NCBI GenBank assembly: GCA_012931725.1
Contig: CM022949.1
Span: 65,186,582 to 65,250,581 of the forward strand
Direction of reading: 5' to 3'
DNA: 64,000 nucleotides
Origin: Litsea cubeba
Taxonomy: Eukaryota > Streptophyta > Magnoliopsida > Laurales > Lauraceae
Shown here piece by piece: positions 21,834 through 31,408 of the stretch. Numbering within the stretch: position 1 is the stretch's first letter; each line of letters starts with the position of its first letter. The notes beneath the pieces are model-generated. The model was not told where the DNA came from. It did no database searches and saw only the letters and a program-made list of their open reading frames with translations. A program made the translations under genes and the position numbers.

Positions 21834-24180
21834 TGAAAAAAGGTGTAAACTTTGTCTGAGATGCTGACTGTGAAGCTGCTTTCCAAGACATCAAGTCATA
21901 CCTGACAACAAAGCCTCCAGTGTTAGCTGCTCCTACCACTGGAAAACCATTCATCTTGTACACAAATGCCCTTGATCACTCTTTGGGAGCTCTGCTTGCG
22001 CAAGAAAATGATCAAAGAAAAGAAGCTGCTCTATATTACCTCAGCCGCATGCTAGTAGGTGCAGAGCATCACTACTCTCCAGTCGAAAAAGAATGCCTTG
22101 CAGTGATGTTCGCCGTACAAAAAAGTTGCGTCACTACTTGCTTTCCAACACAGTATACCTGGTCTCGAGGGTCAACCTCTTGAAGGTCCTTGTCACAAAG
22201 GCAGGTTCTCTCAATGCTCGACTGGCAAAATGGTCCATCCTTCTGTCACAATTTGATATTAGGTATGTACCATAAAAAGAAATCAAAGGGCAAGCTCTAG
22301 CGGACTTCCTCGCAGAGCATCCATTGCCTAAAGATTCTCCGCTTAGAGATGATCTCCCAGACGAACCAGTCTACAATGTGGAGACTTTCTCACAAAGTGC
22401 CTCCTGGGACATGTACTTTGACGGTGCAACCAGGACAAATGAAAAAAGACAGCTGACCTCGGGAGTTGGCATCCTCTTTGTTAGCCCCGACAAATACATG
22501 ACTCCACACGCTTTCTCGCTACTGGAACCATGCACAAACAATGCAGCTGAATATCAAGCTCTGATCTTAGGATTGGAACTCGCCGTCGAATCCGGTATCA
22601 CCATACTGGAAGTCTTTGGAGACTCTCAACTGATCGTCAACCAGATGAATCAGAAATTTGAAGTCAGGAAGCCAGATTTGTTGCCTTACTACAACAAGGC
22701 ACAATCACTTCTGCAAAAGTTTGACATCTGTCACATCACCCACATTCGTAGAGGTGAAAACATACGTGCAGATGCCCTAGCCGGACTTGCCGCATCCATG
22801 GCAATCCAGGAAGGGGAAAACATGCAAATCACAGTGTGCGAAAGAAGAATCATTCCTCCTCTTAACACACACCAAGCAGTTGCTGAATGCCACCAAGTGG
22901 TCGGAAGTCGGATTTCAATCCTTCAAACTTCAATCGGCGACTGGAGGGATCCGTTCATTGATTACATTATGTTCGGAATCCTACCTGAAGATCCAAAAGA
23001 ACGGGTAAGCATCCAAAGGCGAACCCCAAGCTTTCATTTGGATATTCCTTCAAAATTCCTTTACAGGAAATCCTTCAACGGAGTACTTCTACGCTGCTTG
23101 TCACAACAAGAGGCTGAAGAAACACTCAAAGAAGTTCATGCTGGTCTTTGCGGAGCTCATCAGGCTGGACCTAAGCTCTATGATCAGATAAAAAGGTTAG
23201 GATATTACTGGCCTACCATGGTAGCTGACGCAATGCAATTTGCTAAGCACTGCCAACAATGCCAAGTTCATGGAGATTACATTCACATGCCTCCAGAATG
23301 GCTGCATCCTACAGCGATCTCATGGCCTTTCGAAGCCTGGGGTATGGACATCATAGGTCCTATTTCTCCCCCTTCGAGCAAAGGTCATCGCTTCATCTTC
23401 GCCGCTACGGATTATTTCTCCAAGTGGTCAGAAGCATTTACGTTTAACGAAATGAAGACCTCATCAGTCCTTCAATTCCTGCGCACCAACATCATTTGTC
23501 GTTTCGGCATACCCAAAAGATTCGTCCATGATAACGGACCACAATTCCGGGATCATCGATTCTACAGGTTCTGCGACAAATACAAAATCCAAAGCTGTCC
23601 TTCGACTCCATACAATCCGGCAGCAAACGGGTTAGCAGAAGCTTTCAACAAGACACTCTACAAAATCCTCAAAAAAATGGTCTCTAGTCACAAAAGAGAC
23701 TGGAGCGACAAAATGTCTGAAGCTTTGTGGGCCTATCGAACCACCGTTCGAGGACCAACCCATAGCACACCATTCTCCTTGGTCTATGGATGCGAAGCTG
23801 TCGTACCTTTGGAAGTACAAATTCCTTCCTTGAGGCTATCCTTGCAAAATGACATGACTCAAGAAAGCAATGTCAAATTGCGACTCCATGAGATGGACAA
23901 TCTCGATGAGAGACGGCTCGAAGCTCAACAAAGCATTGAACTTTACCAAGCACGCATGGCAGGATCTTTTGATAAAAAGGTCAGGCAACGCGCCTACAAA
24001 AAGAGTGACTTGGTTCTTACGATAAAAAGACCAATGGTCTTCGCTCACAAGTCCAAAGGCAAATTTGAGCCAAAATGGGAGGGACCCTACGTCATCGACA
24101 AGGTTTTCTCCAATGGCGCATACGCACTCCTAAACATGGAAGGCGACAGATGTATGCTGCCCATCACGGCAAGTTCTTAA
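21834..24180 (+). pseudogene. Tat-1 RNase H, second RNase H and integrase
   Basis: RNase H (LYTNALDHSLGALLAQEN) lies in frame 21920-22183. An indel near 22130 moves to the final frame, which has a TAA at 22273. A second RNase H follows (WDMYFDGATR, NNAAEYQALILGLELA, FGDSQLIVNQM, RADALAGLA; about 22405-22800), the mark of Tat elements. Integrase has its His/Cys site (HAGLCGAHQAG ... CQQCQ) and core residues in AWGMDIIGP, VHDNGPQF and NGLAEAFNK. The C-terminus (FEPKWEGPYVIDKVFSNGAY) is chromodomain-less. It ends at 24178-24180 (TAA). Confidence 0.9.
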
Positions 24181-24590
24181 AGCGGTACTACCCTTGAAGA
24201 CTTACCCAACTGGGTAAGAGCAATGCCTGTACGGCCAAAACCGGTTTCCAGGTACACGCTCGCTAAACCCACCCTTTTTTTTTAGAATTTTCATATCAAA
24301 TGTTGAAATTTCTAGAAATTTAAAACAATGCTTACTTTCATCGTTTCATTGTTCAAAAAAAAATATCCAAGTTTAGGAACCTTTCCCTAACTTGACCAAA
24401 ATTTTCAACCCTTGAACCCAAAATTCATGGTTTGAAACAAAATCCGGATTCAGGGATTTCCACCCTAGTCCACCCTGCCTTTTACCGCCAAAATGGTTTT
24501 AGGTCAAAACTTATGACCCTCGTGTCTTTAAACAAAAAAAAATGGTTTTTCAAAAAAAAAAAAAACCGCGAGGAAGCGACGCTTAGTCGA
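24181..24590 (+). other. Tat-1 3' non-coding region after pol
   Basis: No gene was found. It starts with a stretch kept in Tat-2 (GTACGGCCAAAACCGGTTTC, near 24230, and reverse near 63970). The rest is A/T-rich. Confidence 0.6.
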
Positions 24591-25030
24591 TACTTGCACA
24601 AATCGGAAGCATACGAACCACGTTCGACACTTCCAAAATTGCAGGGAAGCGACATTTCGTCGATACTTGCAAAATCCAAAACTGTGGAGACGCAACATTT
24701 CAGTTGATATCCACAACCCAAATTTCAAAGGTTCGAAAAAACCTAAAAAACCATGGAGACGCAACATTTCAGTTGATATCCATAACTCAAAGGTTTGAAA
24801 AAACCACAAATTTCAAAAATCGTGGGGAAACGACATCAAGTCAGTACCCGCAAAACCAAAATTTTTGAAAAGCAAGGATGCGACATTCCATCGATACTTG
24901 CACCCAAATCCGCGAGGATGCAACATTCCATCGATACTCGCAACCGAATGAGCAAGGATGCGACATTCCATCGATACTTGCAAGAACATTCAGCAGGGAG
25001 GCGACTTTTAGTCGATACTTGCATTTTTGA
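24590..25030 (+). repeat. Degenerate tandem repeats with CGACATTCCATCGATACTTGC core
   Basis: About nine units of 45-60 bp combine a GCGACATT, GCAACATT or GCGACTTT segment, then TCGATACTTGC or TTGATATCC. The Tat-2 copy lies at about 63120-63660 in reverse. Confidence 0.75.
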
Positions 25031-25035
25031 AAACC

Positions 25036-25260
25036 AAACCGGCTATAAATGCCATCAAAACAGGCTATAAATGCCACAAACCGGCTATAAATGCCATCAA
25101 AACAGGCTATAAATGCCACAAACCGGCTATCAATGCCACCAAAACAAAACCGGCTATCAATGCCACAAACAAAAAACTTGGATTTCAAAAAAAAACCGGC
25201 TATCAATGCCACCAAAAACCGGCTATCAATGCCACCAAAACTGGCTTTAGACGCCACAAA
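25036..25260 (+). repeat. Internal CGGCTATAAATGCC array, related to the LTR array
   Basis: About nine units of CGGCTAT(A/C)AATGCCA, 19-27 bp apart, start at 25039, 25062, 25081, 25104, 25123, 25150, 25197, 25218 and 25240. The core is the same as in the LTR array at 10256. Tat-2 has the reverse at about 62780-63115. Confidence 0.85.
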
Positions 25261-25369
25261 AAAAATCAGCTTCCATGCCACAAACAAAATCTGGTTCCCA
25301 TGCCAAAACAATCATTTGACAAAAGATTTTCACAAAATGACAACCTTTTGATCAAATCCCATTTAGCAA

Positions 25370-25690
25370 TTACTTTTATCACAAAAAGATTCAAGTGAGC
25401 GTAGGGATAACAAAAAAAAAGCATCCCATTTAGCAATTACTTTTATCACAAAAAGATTCAAGTGAGCATAGGGATAACAAAAAAAAAGCATCCCATTTAG
25501 CAATTACTTTTATCACAAAAGGATTCAAGTGAGCGCAGGGATAACAAAAAAAAGTGTTCACAAGCACTACAAAAAAAAAAGTACCAAAAAAAATACATGT
25601 CGTACCCAAAAAAAAAAAAAGAGAAAGTGTTCACAAGCACTACAAAAAAAAAAAGAGTACCAAAAAAATACAAGTGGTACCAAAAAAAGA
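25370..25690 (+). repeat. Three about 65-bp units plus a two-unit CACAAGCACTAC repeat
   Basis: GCATCCCATTTAGCAATTAC to GGGATAACAAAA occurs three times (near 25360, 25425 and 25490). A poly-A-flanked GTGTTCACAAGCACTAC unit occurs twice (25554, 25627). Tat-2 has two and one copies respectively. Confidence 0.75.
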
Positions 25691-25734
25691 GAGAAGGATG
25701 GTTTCTGTAAAAAAAATAATAATAATACAGGAGC

Positions 25735-28700
25735 TCAATAAAAAATGGTCTCCAGCCAAGAGTTCAGCTCCTTAAGCAAGCTTTTGGCCTCATCCGTCAA
25801 GGATTCCAAGGCACGCTTCTTCAGGAACCTGCCATGAGATGCTGGGGTGGGCTGTAACCCTTCTTTCGCACTGGGAAGCTTCCCTCGAGCGGTTTTCCAT
25901 TGTTTGTTCTCATCAGACTTCCTTTTGAGAACTCGATCGGCATCCGCAACTCGGTGAATCAGAGCAGTCTCCCTTTCACGAGCCTCTGTTATTTCAGTCC
26001 ACTTGGCAGCGACTTGTGCCTGCAATTGCTCAAGACGTTTCCTGGCCTCATCGACCTCCCTATCAAGGATGTTAAGGTCATGTGTCAGCCCAATGATGGT
26101 TAGCTCTTCTAAGTTCCTCTCTCGGACTGCCTGCTTCCTGCTTTCTGTAGCCTCATCCAGGTTAGATTGAGCCTTATCCGCAGGGTCCAAGAACATCTCC
26201 TTGAAGAACTGATCGTTAGGAAAACCCATGGTCTCAAACCACTTGTCACCCAGCTCAATGATCCTATCAACGATCGCCCTGGCACTTGTGACATCCAGAC
26301 CAGCTTCTTCGGCATCACCGAGAATCTCACGCACATGCTGGATCATCCCAAATCCGGCATCTAAGTGCCCAGAAAGCAGAGTCTCAATCCAAGAGCTCAG
26401 AACCTGCACCACCACCTTCTTTGCAAAAAGAAGAGATGGCCTAGCTGAAGATTCGCCCAACTCCGTTGGTCGGCTGCTCATGTCATCATCTGTTGAAAGA
26501 GTAACAAAAGAACTCTTTCCAGTTGAAGCTGCTCCTGCTCGGGAAGGAATCTCAGCACGAGGAATCTCCTCAACATTGTCAGAACTGGTCCCAGGAGTCT
26601 CTACCTCTGGATTAACCTCTGGCATCCCTTGCTCTGGAAGCGACGGATCCTCCTCTGTCACTTCAAAACCTGCCAAAAGAAACACAAAAAGGTATGAATA
26701 TAATCCTGTTTGAAAATCATTATCAGGGTTATAACTACAAAATACCTTCTTCGACGACTGGCGGAACACTTTCTTCCTCCATGAACTCATCGGAAGCATC
26801 ATCAACATTTGCGTCCATCGATGGTTCAAAGTCATCGGAATCCTGTGGCAAGTTAGCTGATAAGAAATGTGTTAGCAAACCAAGTCACAGAAAAAAAAAG
26901 AAAAAAAAAAGAAGTCATACCAATTGGAGACTCTGGAATCACTCCAGAGTCCCTCGGTTCTTCTTCAGGTGCCCCGACAGGATCTGTCACCACCTCATCG
27001 ACCGGAACCTCAGGCATCACCAAGTCTTCCTCTGCTAAAAAAAAAGAGAAAAGCAGAAACAAGAAGCAAATCAGAACATCGAAAAAAAATTCCATGAAAA
27101 GAAATGGAAAGAGAAAAAGGAAGAATCATACCTTCACCGACGGTCTCTTCTTCTCGGCTTCTCTTCTCCGGAGGTTCGTCAGCATCCCCTGGCGCATCCT
27201 CATTGATAGTAAGAGGAACTTCCAAGTCAGGAGAGTCCTCATGCTGCCCCTTGCTGCGATGATGACTCCTCCCCCTCTTACCCCGGCGGGCTCACTTCTT
27301 AGAGGAACCTGCCCCGCTGTCAGAGTCAGGTTTCCCACTTGACTCCTCACTGGATGGTCTACTCTTGCCAATAGACTCCACGGAAGCTTGCCTCTGTGCC
27401 GCTTGCATCCAAGCGCCAAGTTCGGCTTCCTCCTGTTCTAGCTGCTCTAAAGCCTCATCAGGTATTTCTCGAACAGCTTCAGAACCAATGACGCCCTGGT
27501 CACCGAGAAAGCCTATCTTGTGCTTCTCTCCAGAAAGGAAGGCCCAAACTTCCTCTCGCCGGACGCCATCCGACTTTCCAAGGCCCTTTCCAGATGCCAG
27601 CTTCACATCAAGCTCCTTCTTGGAAAGCCCCCGATATGACGAAAAGATCTCCGTGAACCACTTCGCAAAGCCGGCAGTCCGGGAAGTCAGCAACACAGGA
27701 TAAGAAATCATGGCTGTAGTGTCTTCAGCACTATAGAAAGCCCTTGCATTTCTCCCATCCCGTAAGCCTCCAAAGCGCTTCACCATGCTTGAAGGCGCTC
27801 CAACAACGCCTTGAGAAAAGCCCAGCTGCAAAGCAAAGCGAGAGGGTACATACGGCTGGATGTCGACGAAAAGATGTCTACGGTACACCATCGTGCCGAC
27901 ACGTATGCTGAAAAGCCACTCTCTCTCTGCATTCGTCAAGGAATAATGCCTTCCCGACCCCGCCCTGGTAGAGTCTCGGGAGGCACCAAAATCAAAAGCC
28001 TTCTTCCGCAACTCCGGAGAAAGCTTCACTGAAGACTGCCCCATCTCGACGTCCCTGAACCGTCGGATCCTCATGCGGGCAAACAAAAGTGATTCGGACA
28101 CGGCTTTGCCCTTAGCCAGTTGAATCATCAGAGGATCATCATCATGTGCAGCACCCAGCCGGTGGAAGCCAGGACAGTGGTACACGTACCACGAATAAAA
28201 GATATGGGCTGAAAATACCCTATTCATGGGAAGCCCAAGCCGAACCAAAAAAGCAGCAGCCTGCAGTTCGGTACACAGGTAGGAGTAAAGAGCTGGCACC
28301 AAAGCAAGCTGCTCTCCAAACGCCATCTGACAAGCCGGAAAAATACAATGCGGCCTGATGTGCGTTCCATCTCCTCCAGCAAAAATAGCCTCACCAAGCC
28401 AATAAGTGAGGTAAACAGCGAGATCTCTCCGCAGTGCAATGTCAGGACATATGGCGTTTGTACTTGCATAGAAATCTCTCAACTCTTCTTGCATGGCCAA
28501 GATCTTCTTTGAACTTGGATCCTGAGCTCCGGCTTCTTGGGTCACGCTATCAGAAGACTCCCTGCTATCAAAAAAGTTGGGGAATGAAGAGCTAAAACTC
28601 TTCCAACTGCTGGATCTAACTTTCAAACCCTCTTTCTCCTTCAAAAAATCATAGAAGGCGACAAGTTGAAAGTATAGAAGCCTGAACTCCTCAGACTGCC

Positions 28701-29998
28701 CCTCGAGGACGCTGTCAATCGGCATAAACTCCTCATAGAGTTTGCCGAGGATGGGCAATCCGGTAATGGCGCTCAGCTCCTTCAAAGAAAAACCAATCTC
28801 ACCATTCGTCACAACGAAGGTATTGGTTTGTGGGAGGAATGACTCCAGCATAGCCATGAAGGCCTCGTCGGAAAAGATCACGGTCTCCCTAAAGGCGCGG
28901 ACCGCATCAAAAATCCCGGCTTCCTTCAAAACGGCACTACCAAACAGCAGGACGCGATCAGTCCACGACTTCCACTCGGAGTCAGCATTGAAGCGGCCAC
29001 GAAATCGAAAAGGCTTGATCCAATTGCTGCCGTCACCGCTGAAAATACCAAGGCCCACCGGTCTCAAATCGACCAACGGATAATCAGAGCCCTGGTAGCC
29101 GCTGGATGGCATCAAAAGGTCCATGTCAACAGGCGACCTCTCCGTATATCCAGGAGAACCGCCAACAAAAACCCCGGTCTTGATTACATTTGTCCTTCTC
29201 ACCCAGCTTGGAGGATCTTCCCTCTTAGAGCACGTGGGGGCAAGGCTCATAATCGAGACGGTGCGATCAAACATCGACCGGGTAGCAACAGTCTTCTTCT
29301 CACCATCCGCTGTGAAAGAGAACTGAAAACATCTCCTCTGGTATGTCATGTCATCAGGGACTGCATCACCAAATAAGAAGGTAGGCTTGGGCAAAATGCT
29401 CTGATCTTCCATCACCCATGGACGACTGCTTACCATGATCTTATAGAATTCCTCTCCCTTGAGAGCGATCAGTCGCTGCCTCATCTCATCTCTGTTGAGG
29501 GAGTCGCACTCTTCCAGATTTCTCTCAACATACTGGACCTTCTCAAAAGCCTGCTGAACGGCCGGATTAGAAGATCTAGAAGATCGACGAGGTACGCTTG
29601 TAGCAGGCTCTTTACCCTTGTTCGTTCTGGAGGAACCACCTGAAAAGGATGGAAAAGAAAAAGATCAAACATCAAAATGACAGAATCTCGCTAAAAAAAA
29701 TATGGCAAAATTTTGACATGATGACGGGACAATTCCGAAGAAAAGGAACTATCCCGAAAGAAATAAGAAAGCTCGAAGATGGGCTTAACATCGCTGCGAG
29801 CTCCGAAACTCCAAACTTTCGAAACCTCAAAGTCTCCGCAAAATCAGGAAGGGCTCAACATCGCTGATAGCTCCAAATTCCCAAAATTGCGAAAACTTTC
29901 AGGTATGCTATCACATCATGCTACAAATTTAATTTACAATTGAATGCATGCATGAACATCTAGGTTTGCCAAAAAAAGGGGGCATTATCATGATGAGC

Positions 29999-30030
<32 letters not shown>

Positions 30031-30262
30031 CTTTCTCAAAAAAAAAAGGAGGGGAAAGAAAACAAAAAAAAAAGAAATGAAAAAAGAAAGGGGCTGGCCC
30101 ACAGGCCGTGGCCCACTGGCCACGTGGCCGTACGGCCAGATCCGTACGGATCTGTCCGTACGGCCCACAAAAAAAAAAAAAAAAACATGAAAAAAAAAAG
30201 AAAGAAGAACTTTTTATCCTACAATGGAGTTTTCTTGAAAAAGGGAACTTACTTGAAGCCAT
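25735..30262 (-). pseudogene. Antisense five-exon plant-mobile-domain gene of Tat-1, one nonsense codon
   Basis: Exons on the minus strand are 30262-30253, 29639-27132, 27031-26921, 26856-26746 and 26669-25735. All introns are GT-AG and phase 1, and intron 1 has the GTAAGT donor. Exon lengths equal those of the intact Tat-2 copy (57823-62496), which should be read for the product: a PMD-like N-terminal domain, acidic linker and coiled coil. The only break found is TGA at 27294-27292, where Tat-2 has CGA. It would remove the acidic linker and coiled coil. No indel was seen in 3.7 kb of coding sequence. A TATA box lies at 30392-30385. Whether it is transcribed is not visible. Confidence 0.82.
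30126..30163. repeat. Cluster of CCGTACGG palindromes in intron 1
   Basis: GGCCGTACGGCC (30126-30137), GATCCGTACGGATC (30139-30152) and CCGTACGG (30156-30163) are each perfect palindromes. They sit within G/C-rich DNA flanked by long A runs. Tat-2 has two CCGTACGG copies and a decayed third at 58032-58070. Confidence 0.85.
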
Positions 30263-30384
30263 TGATGGAGAAGAAGAAGAAAAGTCTTGAAGATCTTGAA
30301 GAAGAAGAACTCTTGGTCTTGAAAACCTCTTGAGATTATTGCAAAAAGAAAGTAATAAGAGCAAGAGATCCAACCTCCTCCTTG

Positions 30385-30392
30385 CTTTTATA
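30385..30392 (-). promoter_or_regulatory. TATA box of the Tat-1 antisense gene
   Basis: TATAAAAG reads on the minus strand, about 123 bp before the ATG at 30262. The same box is at 57694 in Tat-2. It implies a 5' UTR of roughly 95 nt. Confidence 0.65.
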
Positions 30393-30426
30393 GAGGAGAG
30401 CAAACCAAAGAAGGAAAGAAGAAAAA

Positions 30427-30455
30427 GGTAAGTGTTACTAATTAGTAACCTTACC
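30427..30455. promoter_or_regulatory. Dyad with core GTTACTAATTAGTAAC upstream of the antisense TATA box
   Basis: A perfect 16-bp palindrome at 30434-30449 is extended by GGTAAG and CTTACC arms. It lies about 35-60 bp upstream of the TATA box. It is kept in Tat-2 (57631-57659). It resembles a homodimer binding site; the binding factor is unknown. Confidence 0.55.
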
Positions 30456-30672
30456 AAAAGAAAGAGATTAGAAAGATTCTTTCCCAAGAAAGATATCTTG
30501 AAGGATTTTCTCCCAAAAAGAAATCAATGACGGATTCTTTCCCAAAAGAAAGATATATTGAGATATCCTATCTCAAAATAAAGGGAATATGAGAGATTCT
30601 CTCCAAGTAAAGATATTCTTAGATATTCTCTATCCAAATGAGATATTTTTTGGATATTCTTTACAAAAATGA
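30456..30672 (-). repeat. Diverged 30-40 bp repeats in the antisense promoter region
   Basis: Units read on the minus strand as GGGA(G/A)AGAATC followed by AAGATATCTTTCTTTT-like sequence. About seven are seen here, and the Tat-2 copy (57395-57630) appears one unit longer. Confidence 0.6.
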
Positions 30673-30944
30673 CACCATATGAGATCTAAGCCATTTCAAA
30701 AGCTTAAGGTCCCATGGGTTAGCCCATATGAGCCAGGTTTGACCACCTAGGCACTTAAAAAAAATTTTGGGCTTTTAGTCAAAGAGAAATCCCTCTTACC
30801 AAGAGCATACAAAAATGGTTTCATGCCTCTTTTGAGTTGATTCAACCATACAAAGAGAATTTCAAGCCCCATGAGCTTCCAAAAATCAAACCATCCAGCC
30901 TCATATACCAAATTGAGCCAAAATCTTGAAATTGACATTCCACA

Positions 30945-31195
30945 AAAATCAAACCAAATCCTGGTCCCTTAACTTGCCACATACAGCCTGTTAGGTCACA
31001 AGACCAAAACCAAAAACCAAAACCTGATCCCCTAACTTGCCACATACAGCCTGTTAGGTCACAAGATCAAAACCAAAATTGATCCCCCAACATTCCACAT
31101 ACAGCTTGTTGGGTCACACGATCAAAACCAAACCTAACCCCCTAACCTGCCACATATAGCCTGTTAGGTCACAAGGTCAAAATCCAAATCCACAT
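30945..31195 (-). repeat. Four about 57-bp tandem repeats (CACATACAGCCTGTTAGGTC)
   Basis: Units with CTTGCCACATACAGC and CTGTTAGGTCACAAGA start near 30960, 31025, 31080 and 31140. The same four are in Tat-2 at about 56855-57095. Nothing else is seen between 30672 and the polypurine tract. Confidence 0.85.
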
Positions 31196-31397
31196 CCCTG
31201 ATGTCATCTTCAAAACTTTGCCTCGAGATGGTACGTGATCCCTTTCACTACCATAAAATTCCCCTGGAAGCTCAAAAGGCTACAAATACCAAAAAGAAAG
31301 ACTGCTCAAAGACTCTTGGTCAAGTCACAGGCTCTCCTTCAAAAATCTCTTCGAGGCACATCGACTACAAAAGTTAAGCAACTCGTCGCTATACCTC

Positions 31398-31408
31398 GAG
31401 GGGGCATT
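31398..31408 (+). other. Tat-1 polypurine tract
   Basis: GAGGGGGCATT directly precedes the 3' LTR. The same sequence is at 56649-56639 (minus) in Tat-2. Confidence 0.8.

Noticed and set aside
25036..25260. CRISPR-like look of the evenly spaced CGGCTATAAA units
   Set aside because: Spacers are only a few bases and non-unique, the genome is a plant, and no cas genes exist.
29948..30333. Lysine-rich ORFs in the antisense intron 1 region, and their Tat-2 equivalents at 57795-58242
   Set aside because: They are translations of poly-A/poly-T runs inside an intron.
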